Below the pieces are notes generated by a model that saw only the letters and a program-made list of their open reading frames with translations, did no database searches and was not told where the DNA came from. Position numbers and translations under genes: made by a program. From Xanthostigma xanthostigma (taxonomy: Eukaryota > Arthropoda > Insecta > Raphidioptera > Raphidiidae), in the NCBI GenBank assembly GCA_963575645.1, contig OY754467.1:33167108-33231107 (forward strand): a DNA stretch of 64,000 bases. The letters run 5' to 3'. Of this stretch, positions 22,304-34,079 are shown piece after piece (the stretch's first letter is position 1; each line of letters opens with the position of its first letter).

Positions 22304-23059
22304 AGCGTACAAATTCTTTTGAATTGTAATAATTTTTTATAAGTGAGTTACATATTTTACATCCTAACATATTTATTCATTATTGCAACTATTAATAGTT
22401 TTCGGATTTCGTTTTAAAAAAAATGTAATATTTTATTTTCGTTTAATAAAAATAATATTATTCGTTGCACGTAATTACATTTTATTCGGATTTCATGTGA
22501 TTTCGTAATTAAACAGACACATTTTCATACCCAACGGCAAGTGAAATGTCAAATTTATTGTGTGTATTTAATTTTTATTAAAATTTCTAATTGTGCGTGT
22601 GGGCATATCATATTTAGTCACATTCATTCTTAAAGGTTATGAGATTCATTCATAGTAAAACAACAAAATTACGTTATTTTTCTACGCATTATTTATTCGG
22701 TTTAGTTCGTAAGTGTTCGTGACTTAAATGTTCGGTAATGTGTAGTGTAAGTTATAAAGTGAAATAAGTAGTAGTTTGTTTAAAACGAGTGTCAGCTAGT
22801 TTTAACTGTCACACGAGTCGGAATATGGTATTTTTTGCACATTACTCCTCTAAAATAGCTGCTTTTCACGTATCATTTTCACAATTCACTTTTGTGCAAA
22901 CGTGACTAAGTACTACCTAATATAAAATTATTAAAAAAAAAACAACTGACAAACAAACAGTGATTTGCCATAGAATTAGTCAAGCACGACCAGTTTAAGC
23001 CACCATCCGATTGTAAGTACATATATTAATAATAATTAATAACATTCCACTATATTCTC
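22304..23059 (+). other. Intergenic, with first-exon-like segment
   Basis: No ORF of note. From about 22690 the composition resembles an insect 5' UTR, and ccgatt|gtaagt at about 23012 and tgttcg|gtaatg near 22735 look like splice donors. This could be an untranslated first exon of a gene to the right, but nothing proves it. Confidence 0.2.
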
Positions 23060-23305
23060 AAACAATTTTAAATAACATTTTTGATGTGAAACATCTAACA
23101 GCGCGTTTCGTTGGGAGTAAAACCGTGCAATTGGCGCAACGATTTTATGAGACGACGTTTTATGGAAGGACGTTACGTTTGAGTGCGTTGGATTAAACAT
23201 GGCTTTAGTTGAAGGCGACATCTAGATAACACGTCAAAATCTAGTCATTAGAATTTCGCTTCAAATGGTTCACATCTGCCAGGCATCCCAAGACGACTAA
23301 TATTT
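23060..23305 (+). repeat. Interspersed repeat family R3, copy 1
   Basis: Has gatgtgaaacatcta near the left and aatttcgcttcaaatg...catctgccaggcatcccaag at the right. Matching blocks occur at 37955-38217 (plus) and 60598-60905 (minus). Confidence 0.6.
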
Positions 23306-23865
23306 TTTTTTTATTATTATTTATAATTTGTACCAAGGTCTAGTATCAGTTTATACCTGTTTTTGACACCTGTAATATTTTAGAATTTAGATAAAACACT
23401 CTTTATTGGATTTTTAAATAAACTCGCGTATTGACTAATAGGAAAATAATTTAGAAGTTATAATAATACGTAATATCACATTCCCAGTTTCCATTACGCA
23501 ACGCCACATAATATAAGCAACGACATATGGACGATCCCAACTTTTCTCAAGTCCATTCTAATATTTAACTTTATTTCCTGATGCAACTGACATCTTTATC
23601 TTGCCGGTAACTTTACTTCTTTAGTTACAATATTTAAAACGATTAGTGGCAGTTAGATAAAAAATTTACGTGTTGCGTTTTATATGACTGATATTATGTT
23701 TCTCAGAGTGTTAAAACACGCGGTTAAGAGTCTTAACAGCTACATATAAGTCCGCACAAGCAGATTGATGCAATTAAATTGTTATATTACTATTTGTTTA
23801 TTTGCTAAGTGACTTGTTTATTCAGTAATCTATTTACAAAGAGCATTAAATGCATTTTATTCATA
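23306..23865. other. No gene recognised
   Basis: AT-rich; no bounded element seen. Confidence 0.4.
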
Positions 23866-24930
23866 CCTCGATCGAAAGTACATACTTTCGGCATCAATTG
23901 TAAGGCAGAAAGTCATAACATTTACGCATTGGTGAGATTACACGCTTAATGCGGAAGTTAGGGATGTGAATAAATAATCGATTTTTATTTTAATCGATTA
24001 TTTTTTTCTTATAACCGATTTCTTGTAATCGATTTTATTTATGATAATAATCGATTTTTAATGAATCGATTATAGAAATTACACATTTTAATCGATTTTT
24101 TTAAATGGTGCCATCTGTGCGACAGACGATTCTTTTTAGTTTTTTTTGATTCTTTAAATTCAAAGTTTAAAGCGTGATTTGTTTTGTATTTTAATTTTCA
24201 TACCAAAAACTTGTCGTTTTACTTTTGATTCTTATCGTTTGATTGTATTTTTATTGTAAATTACAATTTGTAATAAAATGTCAAATTGTACTAGAAATGG
24301 TTTCAACAATATTCTAATCTGTATCAATAACCATAAGGTTGTCATTTTGGTTATTATTATTATACTTACCATTTTAAATGATTTTCATTCTAATAAATTG
24401 TTAATATTATTCTCTTAGTTTTGTTATATAGAAAAAATCGATTTTTATACAAAAATCGATTATTTCTTTTAAAATCGATTTTTTAAAAATCGATTTATAT
24501 TCAAACTAAAAAAATCGATTATTAAGTAATTGATTTTTTTCATTCAATGTCACATCCCTACAGGAAGTACGTCCGTTCGAGCGGCAGTAATGAAAAATAG
24601 CCTAGCAACTCTTGTTTAGATGGCGTTTCCATAGCAATCCTACAACATTTTAGCTAATAGTCGCGAACTATTCGTTCGTGCCGTTCGTGTTTTTACGTAT
24701 ATCCTCAATGCTGCTTGATTGAAATGTATCTGTGTTTTTATGTAATTAATTAATTAATATATTAAATAAGTGTACTTAAGACCGAGGTATGAAGAAAAAT
24801 AGTATACACCTCACTGGCCGAGAGTTTGATATCCTTGCACTGCGCGTCATAATGCCCAAGGCGAGCCGAGGGTATCATGGCGCGTTGTGCAAGAATATCA
24901 AACTTTTGGCCCATGTGGTGTAATATATTA
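23866..24930 (-). mobile_element. Hairpin-ended element H, copy B, split by a hAT insertion
   Basis: Reverse-oriented copy: it opens with ttcatacctcgatcgaaagt and ends with the hairpin arms ggccgagagtttgatatc (about 24817) and gatatcaaacttttggcc-type sequence (about 24893-24912). A hAT MITE at 23959-24560 interrupts it at the site that reads gcgggaagt in copy A (minus strand). Confidence 0.7.
23959..24560. mobile_element. hAT MITE with AATCGATT array
   Basis: The ends are TAGGGATGTGAATAA and ACATCCCTA. The flanking 8-mers GCGGAAGT and CAGGAAGT match at six of eight positions. The uninterrupted relative (copy A) has gcgggaagt here, so duplication upon insertion is supported. About eleven exact AATCGATT motifs lie in the two terminal thirds. 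No coding sequence. Confidence 0.82.
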
Positions 24931-25166
24931 TTTTTAAAACCGGTTCCGGAATTTTTGAAAATTATAGCGTTTTAATTTAGGGAGGTATTTAAATATAAGC
25001 ACTTATGTTATCTCTAGTAAAAATATAAAAAATTCTCAATCCAGCTTTCGCAAGGTTAAATATTGCAAAAATAGTACTTATTTTTTGTGTCTAGTTCGTA
25101 GTGCGTTATTTTATAACGAGTTTTGACATTGTGTAAATAGTATATAGTATATAGTCACAGCATTAC

Positions 25167-25602
25167 TAGAGTTACAACTATATATCGGTCAACCGATATT
25201 GTCGATAATATAGAAATGTAAATATCGATATTTATATCGATATATGTACATTCTCGATATGATATTATCGATATTATGGCAATATCGGAGAGTATGAAAA
25301 TATCGATATTTTATTTACATTAACGATATGATTTTATTGATATTATGGTATAAAAATACGGGAGAGCAAATGTGAAATAAAGAATTAAAAAAAAAATAAT
25401 TCTCGAAGCTATAAAGGTCTTTAAACTCAAGCTACTAAAAAAAGGCCATTCGTTTTCGCGCAAGCTTAAAAAAAGATCACTCGTCTTCGTGCATGCTGAT
25501 ATCGATATTAAAAGGGTCGATATTATCGATTAACGATATCGGTTCAGTGTAGATATAAATATCGATATATTTATCGATATTAAAATCATTTTGCATCCCT
25601 AC
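25167..25602. mobile_element. hAT MITE with ATATCGAT array
   Basis: The ends are TAGAGTTACAAC and TTTTGCATCCCTA, an imperfect inverted repeat. GCATTAC lies directly at both flanks (25160-25166 and 25603-25609; seven of eight bases of an 8-bp duplication). At least eight ATCGAT motifs, mostly ATATCGATAT, fill both halves. Non-coding, 436 bp. Confidence 0.75.
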
Positions 25603-25609
25603 GCATTAC

Positions 25610-26511
25610 AGATGACAGCGATATAACGTTACTATTGGATTGGTAAAACCTACTACTGCGAAAAAAGGGTAATTTTACTACCACTGCATGAAGCGCAGCT
25701 TATTTTATAGGGGTTAGTGTAAAAAATATATTGCGAGATATAATTTGAATTGTGTATGTATATTAAATTGTGTCATGCAATTAAAATATATCAAAAATGT
25801 ACAAACTATAAAAGCTACAATTATTATTTATGTTTAGTTTTTAAGTTAACCTGTATAACTCGACAGTTGAAGAATACGTATTTATTAAAATTGTAATTTT
25901 AATGTGCAAAATATGCATATTGCTTTCGTTTTGGAAAGGTTACAAATTATATTGATATAACAAAAAGACCTTAAATTCGATTTATGATCAAATTTTCTGG
26001 CTCAGTGATGTAGATATTCGTTAAGTTAATGATAATAGTCTCACATTCACAGATGGTTAATTATATTATTAATAATTATACAAGACATCAGCATGGTACC
26101 ACATTATTAATGACCGATCACTTGCTTATGTTTGTGTACATCGAAATTAAAGACTACAACATGATTTTTTTAATAATTTGCATGTAGCGTTTGTTATGCA
26201 ACACTTGATTAATAATATTGAGTCGATAGTTTAATCACCATTATAACATTGATGCAACTCTGAAATTCAGTATTACAGACAAGTAAAACAAAATTTTGCC
26301 TATTTTATCAGTTACGCGAATTTATTCAAAGCTTACCAATTAAAGTTAAAATTAAAACTTACCACTTGACAAGATGTCAAATAAAGAAAAAAATCAGTAT
26401 TCGGTATAGATTTTAAGAATAAGATGTCCAGTTAGTTTAATCGCACTCTCAAGAAGGTCAAAAATAAATCTGCATGTAGCATCTTCACTGAAAAGCATGA
26501 AGCTAACGTAA
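25610..26511. other. No gene recognised
   Basis: AT-rich, without supported ORF or bounded repeat. Confidence 0.4.
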
Positions 26512-27164
26512 AGACCGCTGCATACGAGACTGGTTTTCAATCGCGAAGCCAGAGGGGGAGCCAGATGGGTCTGGCCCATCCTAGAATATTAATTGTTCAC
26601 GTACAAATTACAAGAAAAATCTACAATACTCTACATACTCGCACTTTCTTTGTTGTTAAATTTCTCCAGAAAGTCGTATTGATCGATTTCTGAACAGTTT
26701 TCAAATTATGTGTAAGTGGCAGCTGCGATAATAGTAGGTAGAGTCGAAAATTTGTCCTCCCCTCACGAGAAAATCGTTGCTACGCGTATGCTGGTTTTGC
26801 CGCTAGATTTATCTGCTAGTTTTCAAGTGTTGGTTTTCGTGATGACTTTTATGTGCTCACTTCACACGATGCGTCTTTTCAAGCTTGCTTTGTAGATGGG
26901 TTTAGTGCCCGCGCAGTGATAGATTGAATGTTAACAACACACTATGGTGCAGTGTTTGTTTTTGGGCGTTTGTCCAATGATACTATTTCCTGATTGATTT
27001 TTTCAGACGAATAAGCAGGAAAAATTTCCCCGGTTCTAATTTTGAAATCCAACTTGTCACCTCGCAGGCGAGCCCGCTGTTTCCATCTTCGTAAGTCGCA
27101 CGGCAGCCAGCCCAAGTCCCAGCAGTGGTTCTAGCGGCGAAACCAGCCTCGTGTGCAGCGGCCT
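26512..27164. mobile_element. PIF/Harbinger-like MITE, related to 19337-19759
   Basis: The termini AGACCGCTGCATACGAGACTGG and the complement of ccagcctcgtgtgcagcggcct are flanked by TAA (26509-26511 and 27165-27167). Its left part contains a unit (about 26552-26790, ctggcccatcctagaatatt and onward) found alone at 45800-46080, so that unit inserted here later. Confidence 0.75.
26552..26790 (+). repeat. Interspersed repeat R4, nested copy
   Basis: Shares ggcccatcctagaatatta, attgttcacgtacaaat, agaaagtcgtattgatcgat and aaattatgtgtaagtggcag with 45800-46080. End points are approximate. Confidence 0.6.
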
Positions 27165-27167
27165 TAA

Positions 27168-27956
27168 CAATAATGATTCAAAATACACAGTGATGTCACA
27201 GAGTCCGATCCCGAATTTGAAATTATTAGGATTAATGTCAATAATTATTAAAAAATCAGTATTATTTTTATGCAATGAAATTTAAGTATTATTTAATTAA
27301 CACTGACTCCCGTCGTTCTTGAATGATAATAATTTATTGGCTTTACTTACGCGTATATAATATGCATAATCTAAAAATAACATTATAATGGAAGTTGGGT
27401 CAGTTGAACTGAACAATAGTTAATTGTCAGGTGGGGAGCACTTTTAAGGCTATTATTTGCATTTGGATGTTTAACATACAAGAGCAGTATGCGCATTGCA
27501 TGAATTTGACGCCAACGCGTGCCACGGGTAAAAGTTGCCATGACCTTAAACGAACAAATCAGGAAATGAATTACAAGAACAACGCTTTAAGAATATTGAT
27601 ACTTGTACATAGTAACCTGAACCAGATAGATACAATAGGTCAAAACATCAGTTCGGACAGGACACATTTTAGTCAGATAAATTCAAAGTAAATGGAAGTA
27701 AAAGAAAAGAGAGGTTCGTTAGAGAAAATGAAAATTTAGAAATAAAAAATACGGAAATTTTTTCCAGGTTGCCAATTTCGGAAAATCTATCAGTTAGTAT
27801 TTATTTTTTGTTTAATCGATTCAGCGACACGTCAATATTAAGCATATCGGGGATGTTTATATATTTTTCCAAATACCGTAAATCGGTTCATGTTTTCATG
27901 CGTTATGCAAATTTGCAACTTTTTAAGACACTAAACAATTTTTGGCCTGAAATATA
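27168..27956. other. No gene recognised
   Basis: Two shadow ORFs (27431-27691, 27769-27960) have no signal peptide or domain-like motif, and no splice context that I trust. Confidence 0.35.
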
Positions 27957-28590
27957 TTAAACGAGCTTATAGAAAAAGTCATTCTGAATCGATTCCTATA
28001 ATCCGTAACCCCGTATGGCTTTTAGTTTTGGAGATATGAGCGGTTATTTATATTATAAGAGAAAAACTTAAAAACGCCGAAACTTCTAAACGGGTCATGA
28101 TGTCCAGGTGGAAGTGGTCACAATCGATTCAGCGCCACTTTTTCTATAAAAATAACCTCAGTTGTAAGTCGTATATAAACAATATGTCATAGATTTATGG
28201 GTTTTTCTAAAAACTGAAAAAGTAAGAAGGGGGGACCCTTCTTTCAAAATTGGAAAATTTTTCAAAAAAATGTTCGCTCTGTTTCATTTGATGATTTGGT
28301 ATTGAACATACTTAATACTTATAGAAAAAGTCATTTTGAGGCGCTTAACTCATTTTTGATCCGTATTATATTAACCGAACTTATTGAACAAGTGAAGCTG
28401 AATCTATTCCGGCAGTCCGCGGCCATGCATCACTTTTAGTTTCAGAGATATTATGAGCGTTGTTTTATAATATTTGAGAAAAACTTAATAGTATCTACGC
28501 CATAATTTCTAAACGACAAATAATATAGATGTGGGTGTGGTCGAAATCGATTTTTCAAGTATAACATCAGTTATTAACCGTCACCACCAA
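27957..28590 (+). repeat. Degenerate tandem repeat, period about 415 bp
   Basis: The block ttaaacgagcttatagaaaa...cttttagtttt..gagatat..gagcg...gagaaaaactta...ttctaaacg (27957-28165) is repeated in diverged form at 28372-28585. Middle parts also share agaaaaagtcatt. Looks like an old duplication of a non-coding unit. Confidence 0.55.
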
Positions 28591-29288
28591 AACTTTGAAA
28601 TCGCGCGCTGGGTGAGTTTTCAGACGAGTGCATCATGTTAAACATTTTCCCATACAAAGCCACGAGAGTATATTTTAGAAGGGAAGCAATTTAGAACGAA
28701 AAAAAAAACGAATGATTGAGAGTTTAATTATTAGTTGTGTTATTTAAAATTAACAGTAATTATTATTACATATTTACACGATGCATTTTATAATTTAATC
28801 AAAAGTAGCTTCTTTGAATGTTCTGTGAACAAAATGAACTAAATTATCAAGATCATTACTGTAAATGAGACCCATTAAACTAGTTCACAAAGAAGACCAT
28901 TGAAGTATTCATCAAGTATTGTTAATTATTTGTATGTTAAACATAAATCATGTGTGAATAATGTAATATTGTTATAAAATATTCGTGTTTAAAGTAGCAT
29001 CAAAACAGTTTTCTATGTAGTTTTTGTCTTATTATAAAAACTGCTACATTTATTCAAACACCGGTTATTAAATAAATATTAAGGTCGCCTAGAAACTGCT
29101 CGCATTTTTCTGCGCCAGACGGAATCAGAACACGTCGAGATCGTTCATCCTCAAGGTTCTTCTGATCTTTCAGAGTTGGAGCAACAGGGTTGATCAAACT
29201 TCGATCGAATCGGCCTTTCTTTTCTTTTCGTTTTCCGTTTCATGAACAAAGTATCCTTCTTTATCCGTTTGTTAATCGACTTAAAAAA
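28591..29288. other. No gene recognised
   Basis: AT-rich non-coding sequence. Confidence 0.4.
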
Positions 29289-29534
29289 AATAAGTTCAAA
29301 AACTAAAACCCGACTACTGAAAAGTATGAAACAATAAAATATTCCCATATGAGGATAGCCGTTGTTATATGCTACCTACCACATTAGTAGTAAGCGATTA
29401 TAAGCTCTAGGGCAAAGTGAATCTAGAGGGGCCTCATATATATCAGATGGCATACGACCACGGCTATCCTCAGATGAGAATATTTTCTTGTTTCATACTT
29501 TTCAGTAGGCTTGGTTTAGGTTTTGAACTAATTT
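29289..29534. repeat. Foldback repeat
   Basis: Arms of about 75 bp (29289-29361 and 29459-29534) are diverged reverse complements, around gactactgaaaagtatgaaa and tttcatacttttcagtagg. The spacer is about 100 bp. A MITE-like foldback without identified target duplication. Confidence 0.65.
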
Positions 29535-31689
29535 AAGGAGGTTGATGCGTTACAGTCCCAATCAAAAGTAAGTCGTATTCTAAATGGGAACTTTTCCATA
29601 ATAAATTTTTACAAAAGGTTATAAGTCGATGATACCAATAAATTATTGTCATAAAGGCATAAATAAATAATTTTTTTTAATATTAATTAATTATTTCAGT
29701 ATTTTACTTAATGGGCTAGCTTTTGAATTTTTTGTACAAAGTTAAGTTAAAACAAATAAATTTATGTAAATATCTATATTTCACATATTTTTTGCAGTAA
29801 ATAATTAAAAAAAGAAATTAGAAGTAATAAAAATTAAAATTAAATCATTAAAAAGTTGAAAATTCACTTAAAATTGTTAAAATTGTCAAGAATAAAAGTC
29901 CATAATCGAAAAATGCTAAGGTTTAATAATTTTTTTTATTGATTAAAAGTCTCCTAATTAAATTGGAAAAAATATTAAAATATGCGTGAGACATCGATGC
30001 TTTACATAGTTAGTTTTCGGAACTGCTGACATTATTTGGTTATTTGCAAAAAATTAAAATGTACCGTTTGCATGCTAGGTTGATATATTTTCCATAAGAC
30101 TACATGTAAAAGTTTTTTTAAATTTTTAACTTTATAAATCTCCTAATGATTTTGGATTTTTTACAAAAAATTTTGTGATAAAAAATCTATTAAAAAAAAC
30201 TTTATTTCAGATTTTTTCATTATCTTCGTAAAACGGCTCAACCTCCTTAAAATATTTTTTTTTTACTTATTTTTTATTTGTTTTCAATTTGCTCCCCACT
30301 GGGACCAAAAATTCAAAAATAAATGTATAACCTATGTTACCCGGGTCATAATAACGAATCTTATTTATCAAAACCGGATGAAAAGTTTAGGCGCTACGGT
30401 GGAACATCCGTTAATACAAACATACATACGTAGACTGCTAAACTCATAACCTTTCCTTTTGGCTTCGCCGTAGTCGGGTAAAAAGTATAGATGTTTTCTA
30501 TTCGACTATGTATTTAAAAAAATGTTTCGTATGTCTGTCCATCGATATCTTTGCCGGCTGTGAACCGATTTTGACGTTTCTTTTTTCATACGATAGAGTA
30601 TGTCTCAAAGTTGGTTCCATATATAAATTTTAGCAAAGTCGGTTCAGCAGCTTTGTAGAGAATTAACAAAAATCAAATAAATGTTGCAAAAGTTGTAGTT
30701 GTCGGCGTGAACGTTGCTCTTCGGTTTCATAAGACACTAAAAAAGACCACTAAAAATTTTACCGTACCTATATACTCAGGTGGAGGCGAGGTATAATACT
30801 AGCCTCGTAACATAAAGGTCGTAGATTCGATGCTAGCGGTCGCTGCTATTATTATTTTTATAATTATATCCGCTTCTAAATGTAAAATACATAGTCTGTT
30901 TATTATCGATGACAATATTGGACATCCCTCAATGTCATATACACATGCATGCAACATTGTTGCATCTTTCATTGAGACGTCTGTTAGTTTATGCAATTTC
31001 CGTTATTATCGCAGAAATCTTAAATAAGTGGACATGTTAGAATTAAATACCGTTGCTTCCATCTTTCCTTGTGGATTACAGTTTTACAGTGTAATTATTG
31101 GTTTTCTCAATATCTCATTTCATTGTACAATTTGCAGCCTGCACTTTTATATTGTTGTTGTAAAAGTTAACAATTAAAAATTGTGAAAAAGCTATGACGA
31201 CAAAATTATTTAGTTTTTATTTTATTTTTTATTTAACTTGCCATTTATGAATATTTCATTCACGCATCTCGATATCTTAAGTGATATTTATACAAAATGA
31301 TTCTGGTTTTCAATTTTTATTCGAGTAATGCTTTAGAAGATTTCCCTTCTGGGGTAGTTTTTCGTCCAAAGAGGGATGCTCCATCCACGATTAGGGTAGA
31401 CATTTTTCAGTTACTCATTTCTAATCGTTTTGAGGGTTCATTGTAAAAAAAAAAATTCCAGCCGATGGACGACGGGGCCATTCCAACTTCAAAAATGTTG
31501 ACATTTGATTATAATAATAAAAAAATAAAATTTCTTATACCGCGTGAGACGCGGGTAATGCTAATGGCTAGTATTCAATTTCAATATGATATTTGCTATT
31601 CTTTGCCATGGTTACCTATACATAATATGTTCACGTCATGTAAAAATTAATCAAAGCATGCTTAACTAGTTTATTTCTGACAGATCTAC
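29535..31689. other. No gene recognised; repeat tail near 30350-30480
   Basis: A repeat tail at about 30350-30480 includes taacctttccttttggcttc and the following gccgtagtcggg, as in a lepidopteran interspersed repeat; related scraps occur near 14401, 45730 and 51955. The two overlapping 65-aa ORFs at 30799-31027 are mirror shadows. No exon is supported. Confidence 0.4.
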
Positions 31690-32055
31690 AAAACAAAAGA
31701 ACAGCTGATTTTTTTTATTTTCAGAATATTATATCTGAAACTAAGTATAAATAGAATAAAAAGCCGTTAATAAAAGTATACCATTATTATTTAAAAAAAA
31801 CACCGTTATAACATATTATATCTCTTCTGCGCATACACCGATTTTCTTCAAAAACAATCGAGCTCTTCATATTTGCATATTTGACTTCAATCCATTCATC
31901 CGTTGACCTGTATCGTGCTTACAGACTAACAGACGCACAGAGTTTTTTTCCAAAAATATGTTTTTTGGGTTCGGGAGACCTCAAAACGAAAGGATATTGT
32001 AAAATTTTGAAAAGTGATTTTTGACCTAAACTAGTACCTGTGGGTTTGAATGGTA
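31690..32055 (-). repeat. Interspersed repeat family R1, copy 2
   Basis: Reverse copy of the unit at 4826-5245: cagctgattttttttatttt, cgttgacctgtatcgtgct, ggagacctcaaaacga and gacctaaactagtacc in order. Confidence 0.72.
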
Positions 32056-32959
32056 AAATTAAAACTATATAAAGTAAAAGAACAAATATTCCCAAATTTG
32101 TTGAAATGGTACGGGAAGACATAACCTCTATAATTAAGAAAAAAAGTGCGTTTACCTGATCAAATTAAATATTCAAATTTCACTCAAGACTGTCAATTAA
32201 AAATAATGTCCGATTATTGATTAGATTTTGCGATGTTCATTTTTTAAATCAGGTGCCTGTAATCAGTCCGTTACACATGACTTGCCCATTCTAATTGAAT
32301 AAACTCGGTCTTTATTATTAAAAATTACAACTTTCGCTTGTTGTAGAGTTGAAAATATTTGCGTGTGCAAATTTTCACTAATCTAATAGATCAGCGGTTC
32401 ACAGTCGCGTTGACAAGTATTAAGAGTCTCTTTATAGACTTTCGCGTTTGCGCGAATAAAATTATATTAATTATCATTAACGGCACCGTTGAAAAAAACT
32501 AAATACCGTCACATGCATTTTATAGTTTAAATTCAAGAGATAATGCGTTGGTACTGGCATAATTAATTAATTACTACAAGTGATCGCTGAACCGACGTCG
32601 TGTTCATAAAATTAAGCAATTTGCGAAGATACACGGCAGTGTGTCAGCCAAGTTCGCAAAACAAAAGGGCGACACACCGCGACCGTGGTTATATTACACG
32701 AACCGTGTCGGGCCTCTTTCGACCCCCCCATCCTAACTTAAAATCTATTTGACCTACACACTTGCAATTTTGTATTTCTAGGAAAACCCTCTTCTAATTA
32801 CCAAAACATCTTATCATTCACAAGATAATGAAATCCGAAAATCACTATTTTGTTCACTGACTCACTCACTCCTCAAAAGTTTTCCAGATGACTTATGAAG
32901 TTAAAAATTGATGTGGATGTAGGTTATTGAACATAATTATATAGGAAAATCATACAATA
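32056..32959. other. No gene recognised
   Basis: Slightly GC-richer around 32590-32740, where a small ccgtgtcgggcctcttt patch is present, but there is no ORF or splice pair that I can defend. Confidence 0.35.
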
Positions 32960-33931
32960 AAGGGTTGGTATAGAAGACAAAGTTATTATTGCGATCACTT
33001 TCGAACTAACGAGTGATTTTTTTGCTGGTATCTTTTTGGCAACACTGTTTTTGACAGATCACGCGTGAATCGTGTCTTGTGTCATTGTCAAACTTGTTCA
33101 GTTTGGTCTATAATTTAATCATGAATCGACTTACGAACGTCTAACATTTGGTGAATGGGCGCTGGCAAAGTTGGAGGAAGATCCACTTTTTTATCGAAAA
33201 ATTGTGTTCAGCGACGAAGCTCATTTCTGGTTGAATGAATACGTCAACAAGCAAAATTGCCGCATCTGGAGTGAAGACCAGCCAGAAGCATTGCAAGAGC
33301 TACCAATGCATCCCGAAAAAGTCACTGTTTGGTGTGGATTATGAGCCGGTGGCATCATCGTGCCGTACTTCTTCAGAGGCGACGATGGCCGGAACGTTAC
33401 TGTGAATGGCGAGCGCTACCGTGTGATGATTGACGATTTTTTTTTGCTCAAAGTGGAAGAATTGGACATGCCTGACATGTGGTTTCAACAAGACGGTGCC
33501 ACATGCCACACGGCGCGCGAAACAATGGCCAAATTGAGAGCCGCCTTCGGTGAACAGTTTATCTCACGTTTGGGGCCCGTCAATTGGCCGCCTAGATCGT
33601 GTGATTTAACGCCTTTGGACTATTTCTTGTGGGGCCATGTTAAGGCTCATGTCTTCAGGGATAAACCAGCAACGATTGACGCACTGGAAGCCAATATTGA
33701 AACGTTTATTCGTGAAATATCGGCCGATATGTTGGAGAGAGTATGCCAAAATTGGACCTTGCGCATGTGCCATCTACAGCGGAGCCGCGGCCAACATTTG
33801 CATGAAATCATCTTCAAACATTAAATTATATTGATCGTTCTATCGACTCCAATAAAGATTTCATCAATTTTTTCACATTTTTTGTGTTTTTTTTCAAAAT
33901 CAAATCCTATACCTCTTAAAAAATCACCCTT
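32960..33931 (+). mobile_element. DD41D mariner-type transposon, internally deleted
   Basis: The ends start AAGGGT and finish ACCCTT next to TA on both sides. After AAGGGT the left end lacks about 11 bp that the right end has, then both read GGTATAG. It encodes the C-terminal two thirds of a transposase, and the N-terminal DNA-binding part is gone. About 970 bp, so shortened. Confidence 0.8.
33114..33824 (+). pseudogene. DD41D mariner-family transposase, truncated with one nonsense codon
   Basis: A single frame starts FNHESTYERLTFGEWALAKL and includes VFSDEAHFW (first catalytic Asp, codon 33213-33215). It then meets TGA at 33342-33344, where the family has Trp in a CGLWAGG-type motif. The same frame continues with WFQQDGATCHTA (second Asp) and PPRSCDLTPLDYFLWG (third Asp) and ends near HLHEIIFKH. 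There are 41 residues between the second and third Asp, hence DD41D, not the usual mariner DD34D. The enzyme family cuts and pastes at TA. The single stop and lost N-terminus make this copy dead, but the frame is otherwise clean, so decay is recent. Confidence 0.9.
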
Positions 33932-34079
33932 TATATGTATGGAACTGGTGAATTAAATAATAACTTTGTACTTGTTGTTATTATTGATATAACTTGACAA
34001 AAAGTATTGAAATTCCACCAAAAACATAAATGTAAAAAAGGCCCAAGTTCGATACAAAGAATAAATGGTTTTGTCGACA
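33932..34079. other. Short intergenic spacer
   Basis: AT-rich; nothing recognised. Confidence 0.4.

Noticed and set aside
22103-22312. Near-identical 60-aa ORFs on both strands
   Set aside because: Consequence of the palindromic MITE.
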